7,101 bases of DNA from Desulfovibrio sp. (GTDB lineage Bacteria > Desulfobacterota > Desulfovibrionia > Desulfovibrionales > Desulfovibrionaceae): NCBI GenBank assembly GCA_031275955.1, contig JAISNZ010000220.1, forward strand, positions 1 through 7,101. Reading direction: 5' to 3'. The stretch's first letter is position 1. Each line of letters starts with the position of its first letter. A program made the translations under genes and the position numbers. Under the pieces are notes generated by a model that did no database searches, was not told the DNA's origin, and saw only the letters and a program-made list of their open reading frames with translations. Below are positions 1 to 5,695 of the stretch, piece after piece.

Positions 1-1
1 A

Positions 2-202
2 GTGGAATCCGGCTTGCAAGTGACGGTCAGCGTCGGCGTGGCCTCCATGTGGGAGGGCTGGCAGGATGCCCTTCAGGCCAACTTGGTGGATGCCGCGGAC
101 AAGGCCATGTATCATGCCAAAAAAGGCGGCCGGAACTGCACTGTGCAGTTCACGCCGGACGACGACCCTCCTTACAGGATTGTCGGCGCAGGATCCCGCT
201 GA
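2..202 (+). CDS. GGDEF-domain protein (diguanylate cyclase), C-terminal fragment
   Basis: Only the last 66 codons are inside the window, and the true start lies upstream of base 1. What can be seen is the end of a GGDEF domain: the strand VTVSVGVA, then the helix ADKAMYHAKKGGRN, which matches the family pattern of ADxALYxAKxxGRN near the domain's C-terminus. About 18 residues follow before the TGA stop, so nothing else is fused downstream. GGDEF proteins make cyclic di-GMP from two GTP, but the GG[D/E]EF active site itself is outside the window, so activity cannot be judged. Sensor domains are also out of view. The gene converges on the xdhC-like gene, with a repeat-rich 74-bp gap between their stops. 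Confidence 0.88.
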   Translation: MESGLQVTVSVGVASMWEGWQDALQANLVDAADKAMYHAKKGGRNCTVQFTPDDDPPYRIVGAGSR

Positions 203-210
203 CCTTTCGC

Positions 211-258
211 GCGCCGAGGCCCGATTGTGCCTAGGCCCGATTGCGCCGAGGCCCGCTT
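211..258. repeat. 16-bp tandem repeat, three copies plus a degenerate fourth
   Basis: Three head-to-tail 16-bp units are seen: GCGCCGAGGCCCGATT at 211-226, GTGCCTAGGCCCGATT at 227-242 and GCGCCGAGGCCCGCTT at 243-258. A decayed fourth unit starts at 259 with GCGC. The units differ at only a few bases and share the core AGGCCCG. They fill the gap between two convergent stop codons and do not code for either gene. The copies may have come from slippage, and the array probably contributes to the adjacent hairpin. Confidence 0.85.
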
Positions 259-275
259 GCGCGGGGCCGAAGGCG
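244..275 (-). terminator. GC-rich hairpin after the xdhC-like gene, possible terminator without U-tract
   Basis: On the minus strand, just after the TGA of the xdhC-like gene (277-279), the RNA can fold into an inner stem GGCCCCGC/GCGGGCC (one bulged base) closed by a GCAA tetraloop at 257-260. An outer CGCC/GGCG stem (272-275 with 244-247) extends it across a small internal loop. There is no run of U on either side, so this is not a textbook intrinsic terminator. It could work as a 3'-end-protecting or bidirectional element for the two convergent genes. The fold was found by eye. Confidence 0.5.
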
Positions 276-276
276 T

Positions 277-1302
277 TCATCCCCGCCGGACGGCCTCGAT
301 CAGAACCTCCATGACGCCGCCGCAGACCATGCCGTCTTCCTCGGCGGAATCCGTCAGATCAACGGTCTTCAGGCGATAGCCCCCGTTGAGAAGAATGCCG
401 CGCGCATCCCGCAGGATATCGGCTTCGGCGCATCCTCCCCCGATACTGCCGACAGTTCGTCCGTCAGGGTATACCGCCATTTTGGCGCCTGCTTCTCTGG
501 GCGTGGATCCCCTGGTGGAGAGAACCGTCACCAGGGCGGCCCGATCCTCTTCCCATCCGGCCAGACATTCCAAAAGTTCCATATCCGCATACGAACCAGC
601 CTCCGGCTGTTCGGCGGAGCGCGGGCGTTGCTCTCCCTGGCGCTTTTCCCGGATGACCTCCGCGGCTATGGCCAGGGCAATCTCCTCCGGCGTAACGGCG
701 CCTATGGGCAGCCCGATGGGCGAATGCAGGCGCTGCAGGAGTTCCGGCGCATGCCCCTCTTCCAGCATTTGTTTGCGGACAATGGCTACCCGACGTTTTG
801 ATCCGATCATGCCGACATAACAGGGAAATTCGCCTTGAAGAACACGGCGCAGGCACTCCTGATCGTGCCTGTGCCCGCGCGTGACGATAACGACGTAATC
901 TTTTTCGCGGATCGTAAGGCGTTGCGCCGCGTTCTCAAAATAGTCGCAGATGATTTCCTGCGCCTCGGGAAAACGGCGGCTGTTGGCAAAGGAAGGTCTG
1001 TCGTCAAAAACAGTGATCTCAAAATGCAGCAGGGCGGCAATCCTGGCCAGAGGAACCGCGATATGTCCGCAGCCGAAGATGATCAGGCGCGGTTTGGGCA
1101 AAAAGCGTTCCGTCAGAGTCCAGGTCTCCGGATGTTTTGCTTCCCGGATCAGATCCGGGCCATTGCCGCAGGCAGGCAATGCCGCGGGAGGCTTCCCGGC
1201 ATACAGGGTTTTTGCCGTGCCGTCAGGACCGTACGTTGTCACGAGAACGGCCTCTTCGCCCTTTTTCAGATGCTGTACGAGTTGCCGATAGACGTTGGGC
1301 AT
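277..1302 (-). CDS. XdhC/CoxI-family molybdoenzyme maturation factor with reversed domain order
   Basis: A 341-residue protein of the XdhC/CoxI family. Family members help load sulfurated molybdenum cofactor into xanthine dehydrogenase or aldehyde oxidoreductase-type enzymes in the cytoplasm. A Rossmann-type domain comes first, with FGCGHIA at about 76-82, FDDRPSF at 99-105 and YVGMIGSKRR at 162-171, ending in the GAVTPEEIALAIAAEV helix near 201. The CoxI-type domain follows at about 254-338, with STRGSTPREAGAKM, GSIGGGCAEA and MVCGG. Classical XdhC has these two in the opposite order. Residues 15-37 look like a worn remnant of a first CoxI domain. The ATG at 1302 is preferred because GGAGG lies 8 bases upstream; in-frame TTG (1344) and ATG (1317) would sit over or before this site. 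The gene is 44 bp after the glycosyltransferase stop. No molybdoenzyme subunit is in the window, so the client is unknown. Confidence 0.85.
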   Translation of the reverse strand: MPNVYRQLVQHLKKGEEAVLVTTYGPDGTAKTLYAGKPPAALPACGNGPDLIREAKHPETWTLTERFLPKPRLIIFGCGHIAVPLARIAALLHFEITVFDDRPSFANSRRFPEAQEIICDYFENAAQRLTIREKDYVVIVTRGHRHDQECLRRVLQGEFPCYVGMIGSKRRVAIVRKQMLEEGHAPELLQRLHSPIGLPIGAVTPEEIALAIAAEVIREKRQGEQRPRSAEQPEAGSYADMELLECLAGWEEDRAALVTVLSTRGSTPREAGAKMAVYPDGRTVGSIGGGCAEADILRDARGILLNGGYRLKTVDLTDSAEEDGMVCGGVMEVLIEAVRRG

Positions 1303-1346
1303 GGGCTTTTCCTCCATGGCGCGCGGGCGAGGGGATTTGCGCAAGG

Positions 1347-2999
1347 TCAGCGCCGCTGTTCCAGAAATTGCAGCCGCAGCCGCAGATCTTGGGAAGCGGC
1401 CCGAAGATCCTTCCGGGCAATGGCCGTCACTTGTTCGGGAGAGTATGTCTTCCAGAGTTTCACCAGGTTGCCGGCTACATTGGCCTGCTGTTCCGGGGTG
1501 ATGCCTGTGACCATGTTGTTGCGCTTGATATGGCGCACGGCCAGATAACCTTGATAGGCGGGGAGAACGCCCTTGTCGGCGGAACGCAGATCCCGTTCGA
1601 AATCATCAAACTGGGAAGGGGAGAAACGCAGGTCGAAGCCCCCGATTGTTTCCCTGGATTGTCTGGTCAGCAGGTGACAGCACCCTGTGACCGAGACGCA
1701 CGGCCGCAGATAGGAATATTGCCCGAAATCCGCCCCCCGGATATAGTCATTGAGTACATTGTTGCCCGGATGAGTACCGGTGCGGAGAGTTTCATCCTGG
1801 AGATCAAAATGCAGATCCGCGCTCTGAATGGTGAGGGGAGCGGCTTTTTCCACCACCCGGCAACCGATGATGCCGGCCTGCGGGTAGGCTTTCAGGGCGG
1901 CGCCGAAATATTCCAGCCAGTCCGGCGGCACCAGGGCATCATCATCCAGAAAAACGGCCCAATCGCTGTCCCTGACCCTTTCGTGCGCCAAAAGCCAGTT
2001 GCGGGCCGCCGGAGCGCCGATGTTCACAGGCAGGGAGATCACCTCCGCGGCGTCCCCCATCCTGCGGGCGAAGGCGCGGAGAAGAATGGAAGTGCCGTCG
2101 CTGCTGCCGTTGTCCAAGGCCAGGACCCGGGCTGACCCCAGACGGGATTGGGCAAGGGAGTCCAGCGTTTGCCGCAGATCCGCCTCATGGTTCCAGGAAT
2201 ACAGCAGGATATGGCCCTTTCCCGGTGGGATGTCTCCGGGCAGATCCCGTCCTTGCAGGCAATCGGTGAGCCGGAGGATCAGGTTGATCTGCCAGGGGCG
2301 GCGGGCAAGGGCGCGCTGCCACATGCCGGCGGCTTTTTCCCGCTGCCCCAGCCGGCGCAGGCATTCGCCCAGACGGATTTCCAGACCAGGCAACGGCATC
2401 CGGGATAAGGCCGCCTCGTACCCTGCCGCTGCCTGATCCCAATCCCGGCGGGAGAAATGCCAATCCGCCCGCAGAATGCGGGCGACGGGTTCGGGCAGGG
2501 CGCAGGAGGCAAGCCAGGGCTCATACCAGTCTCCTTCTCCCAGGTGAATCCCCAGCCGCCGGGCCGGTCCCAGCCAAAAGAGCGGATCTTTTTCCCTGTG
2601 TCGCTTTTCATCCAGAAACGCTTGCAGGGCCTGAATATTCCGCTTGGCCAAAAGCCGCTCCGCCTCTTTGCCGTCCTCGGGGGAGGCCGGTGCGGCGGAT
2701 GCCAGACGGGCGGCAAAGGCGGCCGCCTCCGGCGGCAGAAAAGGAATCTGTTTCTGAACCTGCGACAGGGCGGAAGCGGCCTGAGGGTCCAGAAAGGTGG
2801 ACTCAAAGGCGCACAGAACCATGTCGGCAAAAACAGGGGCCAGGATTTCCCGCCTGGATGGAGCCGTCATTGCCCCCAGATGGTCCTGGGCCAGGCGCAG
2901 GAGAAGGGAGGGATCGTCGGCCGGGAAAAGAAGCCGTTTATGCAGGGCCGGGGGCAGGGCGGCCCAGACAGCCGCGACGGGCGAGGCGGCGGCAATCAC
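1347..2999 (-). CDS. Family 2 glycosyltransferase with helical/TPR-like N-terminal region
   Basis: A 550-residue protein in two parts. Residues 1 to about 250 are helix-rich and alanine/leucine-rich; around 175-235 the pattern (RADWHFSRRDWDQAAAGYEAAL, then GECLRRLGQREKAAGMWQRAL) resembles tetratricopeptide repeats. From about 262 a GT-A fold GT2 domain follows: strand HILLYSWN, the ALDNGSSDGT nucleotide-binding loop at 294-303, NIGAPAARN at 326-334 and the metal-binding DDD at 352-354, with FDDFERD near 464 as a candidate acidic catalytic region. It probably transfers a sugar from an NDP-sugar. No membrane segment or signal peptide is evident. Neither sugar nor acceptor can be told from sequence; surface polysaccharide or protein glycosylation are possibilities. 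The start is GTG, 6 bp after the stop of the preceding gene, with no strong SD, which suggests translational coupling. A later start at codon 44 (ATG) is possible but would cut the helical region. Confidence 0.85.
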   Translation of the reverse strand: MIAAASPVAAVWAALPPALHKRLLFPADDPSLLLRLAQDHLGAMTAPSRREILAPVFADMVLCAFESTFLDPQAASALSQVQKQIPFLPPEAAAFAARLASAAPASPEDGKEAERLLAKRNIQALQAFLDEKRHREKDPLFWLGPARRLGIHLGEGDWYEPWLASCALPEPVARILRADWHFSRRDWDQAAAGYEAALSRMPLPGLEIRLGECLRRLGQREKAAGMWQRALARRPWQINLILRLTDCLQGRDLPGDIPPGKGHILLYSWNHEADLRQTLDSLAQSRLGSARVLALDNGSSDGTSILLRAFARRMGDAAEVISLPVNIGAPAARNWLLAHERVRDSDWAVFLDDDALVPPDWLEYFGAALKAYPQAGIIGCRVVEKAAPLTIQSADLHFDLQDETLRTGTHPGNNVLNDYIRGADFGQYSYLRPCVSVTGCCHLLTRQSRETIGGFDLRFSPSQFDDFERDLRSADKGVLPAYQGYLAVRHIKRNNMVTGITPEQQANVAGNLVKLWKTYSPEQVTAIARKDLRAASQDLRLRLQFLEQRR

Positions 3000-3005
3000 G
3001 GGCGT

Positions 3006-3392
3006 TCAGCGGGAAGAGTTCTTGAGAGTGCGGATCAGGAGTTCCAGTTTGTTAGGTCCCCCCGGCACAGGAGAGGCGGGATAGAGGAGGGCGGACATGT
3101 AAAAAACGGAATCCAGGGACAGCGCCTCGCGTCCCCTGTGCGCGAAGCGGTTCAGGGCGGGCTCGATCCTGGCCCGCAGATCGGCGGGAGCGTCCGCGAG
3201 ACAGGCGGCCAGGGCTTCCGGCAATCCGGCGACGAAGAGGGCCTTTTCCCGCATCCGCCGGCGGTAGGCGTCCTCGTTCTTTTCTTCATACAGGGCGGTC
3301 TTTGCCTCCTGTTCCAGTCGGGCGATATGCGCGACGGCTTCCTCAAGCCGGGCAATGACGGCGGCGCTGTCCTGCGGAGATGGCGCGATCAT
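3006..3392 (-). CDS. Uncharacterised 128-residue helical/coiled-coil protein downstream of rho
   Basis: I do not recognise a named family. The protein has no signal peptide or membrane segment and should be cytoplasmic. Residues 10-50 are charged and heptad-like (IARLEEAVAHIARLEQEAKT), consistent with a coiled coil or long helix. An alanine-rich helical middle follows, then a more distinctive C-terminus with SVFYMSALLYPASPVPGG and NKLELLIRTLK, which may be the conserved part. The ATG is well supported: GAGGAAG at 3397-3403 lies just upstream and overlaps the TGA of rho, so the two genes are probably translationally coupled. The glycosyltransferase GTG follows 6 bp after its stop. The tight packing makes a real gene likely and suggests co-expression with rho, but it does not show a functional link. 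Confidence 0.8.
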   Translation of the reverse strand: MIAPSPQDSAAVIARLEEAVAHIARLEQEAKTALYEEKNEDAYRRRMREKALFVAGLPEALAACLADAPADLRARIEPALNRFAHRGREALSLDSVFYMSALLYPASPVPGGPNKLELLIRTLKNSSR

Positions 3393-3401
3393 GGCACTTC
3401 C

Positions 3402-4700
3402 TCATTTATTCATAATATTGAGAAATTCCGCATTGTTTTTGGAACCGCGCATCTTGTCCAGAAGGAATTCCATGCTGTCGATGGGCCCCATGGGGGAGAG
3501 AATTTTCCGCAGAATCCAAACCCGGTTCAGGGTTTCATCGGACATGAGGAGTTCTTCCTTGCGTGTGCCGGTACGGTTGATATCAATGGCCGGGAAAACG
3601 CGCTTGTCGGAAAGGTGGCGATCCAGATAGATTTCCATGTTGCCTGTCCCTTTGAATTCTTCAAAGATGACTTCATCCATGCGAGATCCAGTATCGATAA
3701 GCGCAGTAGCGATAATCGTCAGGCTGCCGCCCTCCTCCAGGTTGCGGGCCGCGCCGAAAAACCGTTTGGGGCGCTGCAGGGCGTTGGCGTCCAGGCCGCC
3801 GGTCAGGACACGGCCGGATGAAGGGGTCACCGCGTTATAGGCCCGTCCCAGACGGGTAATGGAATCCAGGAGGATGACCACATCGCGCTTGCGTTCCACC
3901 AGGCGCTTGGCCTTTTCCATGACCATTTCACAGACCTGCACATGGCGCTGGGGCGGTTCGTCAAAGGTGGAGGAGATGACCTCGGCGTTCTGGACCGTGC
4001 GTTCCATATCCGTTACTTCCTCCGGTCGTTCATCAATGAGCAAGACGATGAGATAGACCTCGGGATTGTTAGCGTTGATGGCGTTGGCCATGGTTTGCAG
4101 GAGAATGGTCTTGCCGGTGCGGGGGGGAGCGACGATAAGGCCGCGCTGGCCGCAGCCTACGGGAGCCATGAGATCAATGACCCGGCCGGAAAGGGATTTT
4201 TCCCCGTTTTCCATGCACAGGCGGCGATTTGGATAGATGGGGGTTAGGTTGTCGAAAAGGACAAGGTTTTTGGCGTTGGCCGGCTGCTCAAACCCGATTT
4301 CGTTGACCTTGAGCAGGGCAAAATACCGTTCTCCCTCCTTGGGAGGCCGAATCTGACCGGAGACGACATCGCCCTTTCTGAGGGCAAAGCGCCGGATTTG
4401 GGAAGGCGAGACATAGATGTCGTCCGGTCCAGGCATATAGCTGCACAGGGGAGAACGCAGGAAACCGAAACCATCGGGGAGGATTTCCAGAACTCCATCG
4501 CCGAAGATGGAACCATTCTGGGAGGCGCAGTTTTGCAGCAGGGCGAAAATTAGCTCCTGCTTGCGCATGCCGCTGGCATTTTCTATCTCGCAACTTTCAG
4601 CGAGATTCATCAGATCGAGCATGCTCTGGATTTTGAGCTCCGAGAGATTCATGCCGGGTTCTTCACCAACGGTTTCAGAGCTGACTTTTTTTTTCCGCAT
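3402..4700 (-). CDS. rho: Transcription termination factor Rho
   Basis: Hexameric RNA-dependent ATPase/helicase that ends transcription at Rho-dependent sites. At 432 residues it has an N-terminal helical domain, an OB-fold primary RNA-binding domain (DGVLEILPDGFGFLRS at 68-83 and YVSPSQIRRF at 96-105), then the RecA-like motor. The motor shows Walker A APPRTGKT at 191-198, Walker B VVILLDS at 274-280, the Q-loop region SSGRVLTGGLDANAL near 294-308, the R-loop FKGTGNME at 349-356 and the conserved NRTGTRKEELL at 375-385. All key motifs are present. The start is uncertain. ATG 4700 has a C-rich upstream region and no SD; ATG 4652 (codon 17, MNLSELK) matches the usual Rho N-terminus and would give 416 residues, near E. 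coli's 419. A run of nine A in codons 3-5 lies in the 16-codon extension. It is followed 9 bp later by the 128-residue gene. Confidence 0.97.
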   Translation of the reverse strand: MRKKKVSSETVGEEPGMNLSELKIQSMLDLMNLAESCEIENASGMRKQELIFALLQNCASQNGSIFGDGVLEILPDGFGFLRSPLCSYMPGPDDIYVSPSQIRRFALRKGDVVSGQIRPPKEGERYFALLKVNEIGFEQPANAKNLVLFDNLTPIYPNRRLCMENGEKSLSGRVIDLMAPVGCGQRGLIVAPPRTGKTILLQTMANAINANNPEVYLIVLLIDERPEEVTDMERTVQNAEVISSTFDEPPQRHVQVCEMVMEKAKRLVERKRDVVILLDSITRLGRAYNAVTPSSGRVLTGGLDANALQRPKRFFGAARNLEEGGSLTIIATALIDTGSRMDEVIFEEFKGTGNMEIYLDRHLSDKRVFPAIDINRTGTRKEELLMSDETLNRVWILRKILSPMGPIDSMEFLLDKMRGSKNNAEFLNIMNK

Positions 4701-4732
4701 AATGAGGTGGCGTGGTTGGGGTTGATCGGTTC
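4701..4732 (-). promoter_or_regulatory. C-rich, G-poor rut-like tract directly upstream of rho
   Basis: On the transcribed strand the 32 bases before the rho ATG hold about 15 C and only 3 G, with many evenly spaced YC dinucleotides (for example AACCCCAACCACGCCACC). This is the composition expected of a Rho utilisation site, and it stands where a Shine-Dalgarno sequence would normally be. Autogenous control of rho by Rho-dependent attenuation in its leader is established in E. coli. That this tract does the same here is inference. Confidence 0.45.
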
Positions 4733-4833
4733 TGACGCGGGGGGCGCGGCATTTCCGGATATGGCGGCCTCATACGGTAGAACCGGGCGCGGCGCGCGAA
4801 GCTTGTGGGAAACATCGCGATGCAGGGAACGCC

Positions 4834-4926
4834 TCAGGACCTGGCATGAGATGGGTGCATGATCTTCCGAAAAAGTGGGGGGAGGCCTTGTTTTTCCATC
4901 CGGTTCGCCGTACCTACCGCAGACAT
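4834..4926 (-). other. Possible 30-codon leader ORF in the rho 5' region
   Basis: An ATG at 4926 opens a 30-codon frame ending in TGA at 4834-4836, with a second in-frame ATG at 4899 that would give 21 codons. It lies between carD and rho on the same strand. The E. coli rho leader also has a short ORF (rhoL) of similar size, which is why it is noted. No Shine-Dalgarno sequence is seen before either ATG, and a frame this short can arise by chance, so translation is doubtful. Confidence 0.2.
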
Positions 4927-4955
4927 ATGTTTTTTGGCAAGCAAATAATGCCCGT

Positions 4956-5486
4956 TCAGGGATTTTGTCCTTCAGCGGAGAGCGGTTCCTTGATCAGCAC
5001 ATCGGCATAGTAGCTTTCGATTTCCGCCTTGATGTCCCGCGCCTCGCGGCGCACGACAGGGGAAAGCTCGGAGGTGATCAGGCCCATGGCCTGCTCCAGC
5101 AGACGGCGTTCGCCAAAGGACAGTTCCTTTTCCCCGCTGATGAAAAGGAGTTCTTTGAGCACATACCCCACATCCAGCAGGGATGGGCTTTTCAACCGTT
5201 CGGAATATTCCCTGTACCGGCGGTTCCAGTTCTGGCTGGCGTAGCCGGTAAGGCCGCTGCGGTTCCGCAGGGAGGCAAGCACGGTATGTGCTTCGCTCGG
5301 CGTACACAAGCCGCGCAGACCGACAGTCTTTGTATTGTTAACCGGGAGCATCACCGTTACATTATTCGTGAAGATACGAATAATATAGAATTCAACGGTT
5401 TGTCCGCCAATTTGCTGCTGTTCCAAGCGTTCGATGCGACCGACTCCCTGGGCCGGGTATACCACAAACTGTTCGGGCGAGAACAC
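4956..5486 (-). CDS. carD: CarD/CdnL-family RNA polymerase-binding transcription regulator
   Basis: A 176-residue protein of the usual CarD/CdnL length. The N-terminal Tudor-like RNA polymerase interaction domain is at about 1-60 (FVVYPAQGVGRIERLE, then VEFYIIRI and VMLPVNNTKTVGLR). The C-terminal helical DNA-binding domain follows, with WNRRYREYSERLKS at 87-100; the Trp corresponds to the one that wedges into the promoter minor groove in characterised CarD proteins. The helices KELLFISGEKELSFGERRLLEQA continue the fold. CarD proteins bind the RNA polymerase beta subunit and affect open-complex stability. The start is GTG at 5486 because AAGGAG sits 7 bases upstream. An ATG at 5490 overlaps it but is out of frame. 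It lies 255 bp before rho and 209 bp after pth, probably with its own promoter. Confidence 0.94.
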   Translation of the reverse strand: MFSPEQFVVYPAQGVGRIERLEQQQIGGQTVEFYIIRIFTNNVTVMLPVNNTKTVGLRGLCTPSEAHTVLASLRNRSGLTGYASQNWNRRYREYSERLKSPSLLDVGYVLKELLFISGEKELSFGERRLLEQAMGLITSELSPVVRREARDIKAEIESYYADVLIKEPLSAEGQNP

Positions 5487-5493
5487 GCATATA

Positions 5494-5603
5494 CTCCTTG
5501 AAACGGCGCGGTCATGCGAAACGCGATGTCCACAAAAGGAGGGAGGGCACGATTCGTTCGCTGAACAGGGAGGTGACCGCGTACGGCGGATAAAAACAAG
5601 GAG
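5494..5603 (-). promoter_or_regulatory. carD leader with three anti-Shine-Dalgarno-like segments
   Basis: The carD ribosome binding site is CAAGGAG (5494-5500 on the minus strand). Upstream in the same leader are CTCCTTG (5597-5603), a perfect 7-base complement of it; CTCCTT (5536-5541), a 6-base complement; and TCACCTCC (5569-5576), identical to the core of the 16S rRNA 3' end. Any of these could mask the ribosome site by base pairing, so translation of carD may depend on leader folding. The matches are seen directly; the function is inferred. Confidence 0.35.
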
Positions 5604-5626
5604 AAGGGACGACGCAATGTTCGCTT

Positions 5627-5655
5627 ACTCTACAGATCTTTCAAAGAAAGGTCCA
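5627..5655 (-). promoter_or_regulatory. Weak candidate sigma-70 promoter for carD
   Basis: On the minus strand TGGACC (5650-5655) and TAGAGT (5627-5632) are 17 bp apart, each matching 4 of 6 consensus bases for the -35 and -10 boxes. They lie in the pth–carD gap, about 140 bp before the carD GTG. An imperfect inverted repeat GATCTTTC/GAAAGGTC (5635-5653) lies over the spacer and could be a protein site or a weak hairpin after pth. Matches this weak also occur by chance. Confidence 0.25.
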
Positions 5656-5695
5656 GCGGAAATCTTCATGGCGCAGGACAGGCGGAACAACCGGA

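Noticed and set aside
211..258. Short CRISPR-like array
   Set aside because: The 16-bp units are directly adjacent with no spacers, so this is a simple tandem repeat.
1137..2135. 332-codon open frame on the plus strand
   Set aside because: It is antisense to the xdhC-like gene and the GT2 domain, whose motifs are intact on the minus strand. No domain or SD supports it.
2457..3821. 454-codon open frame on the plus strand
   Set aside because: It runs antisense across the glycosyltransferase, the 128-residue gene and rho, all of which have clear motifs or tight operon packing. Its product is glycine/arginine/glutamine-rich with no recognisable domain, as expected of a GC-rich shadow frame.
4930..4955. 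GGCA/TGCC hairpin after carD as an intrinsic terminator
   Set aside because: The stem is only 4 bp and is followed on the transcribed strand by A residues, not U, so it does not fit a terminator.
4875..5501. 208-codon plus-strand open frame covering carD
   Set aside because: It is antisense to a convincing CarD protein with a good SD, and its translation shows no family features.
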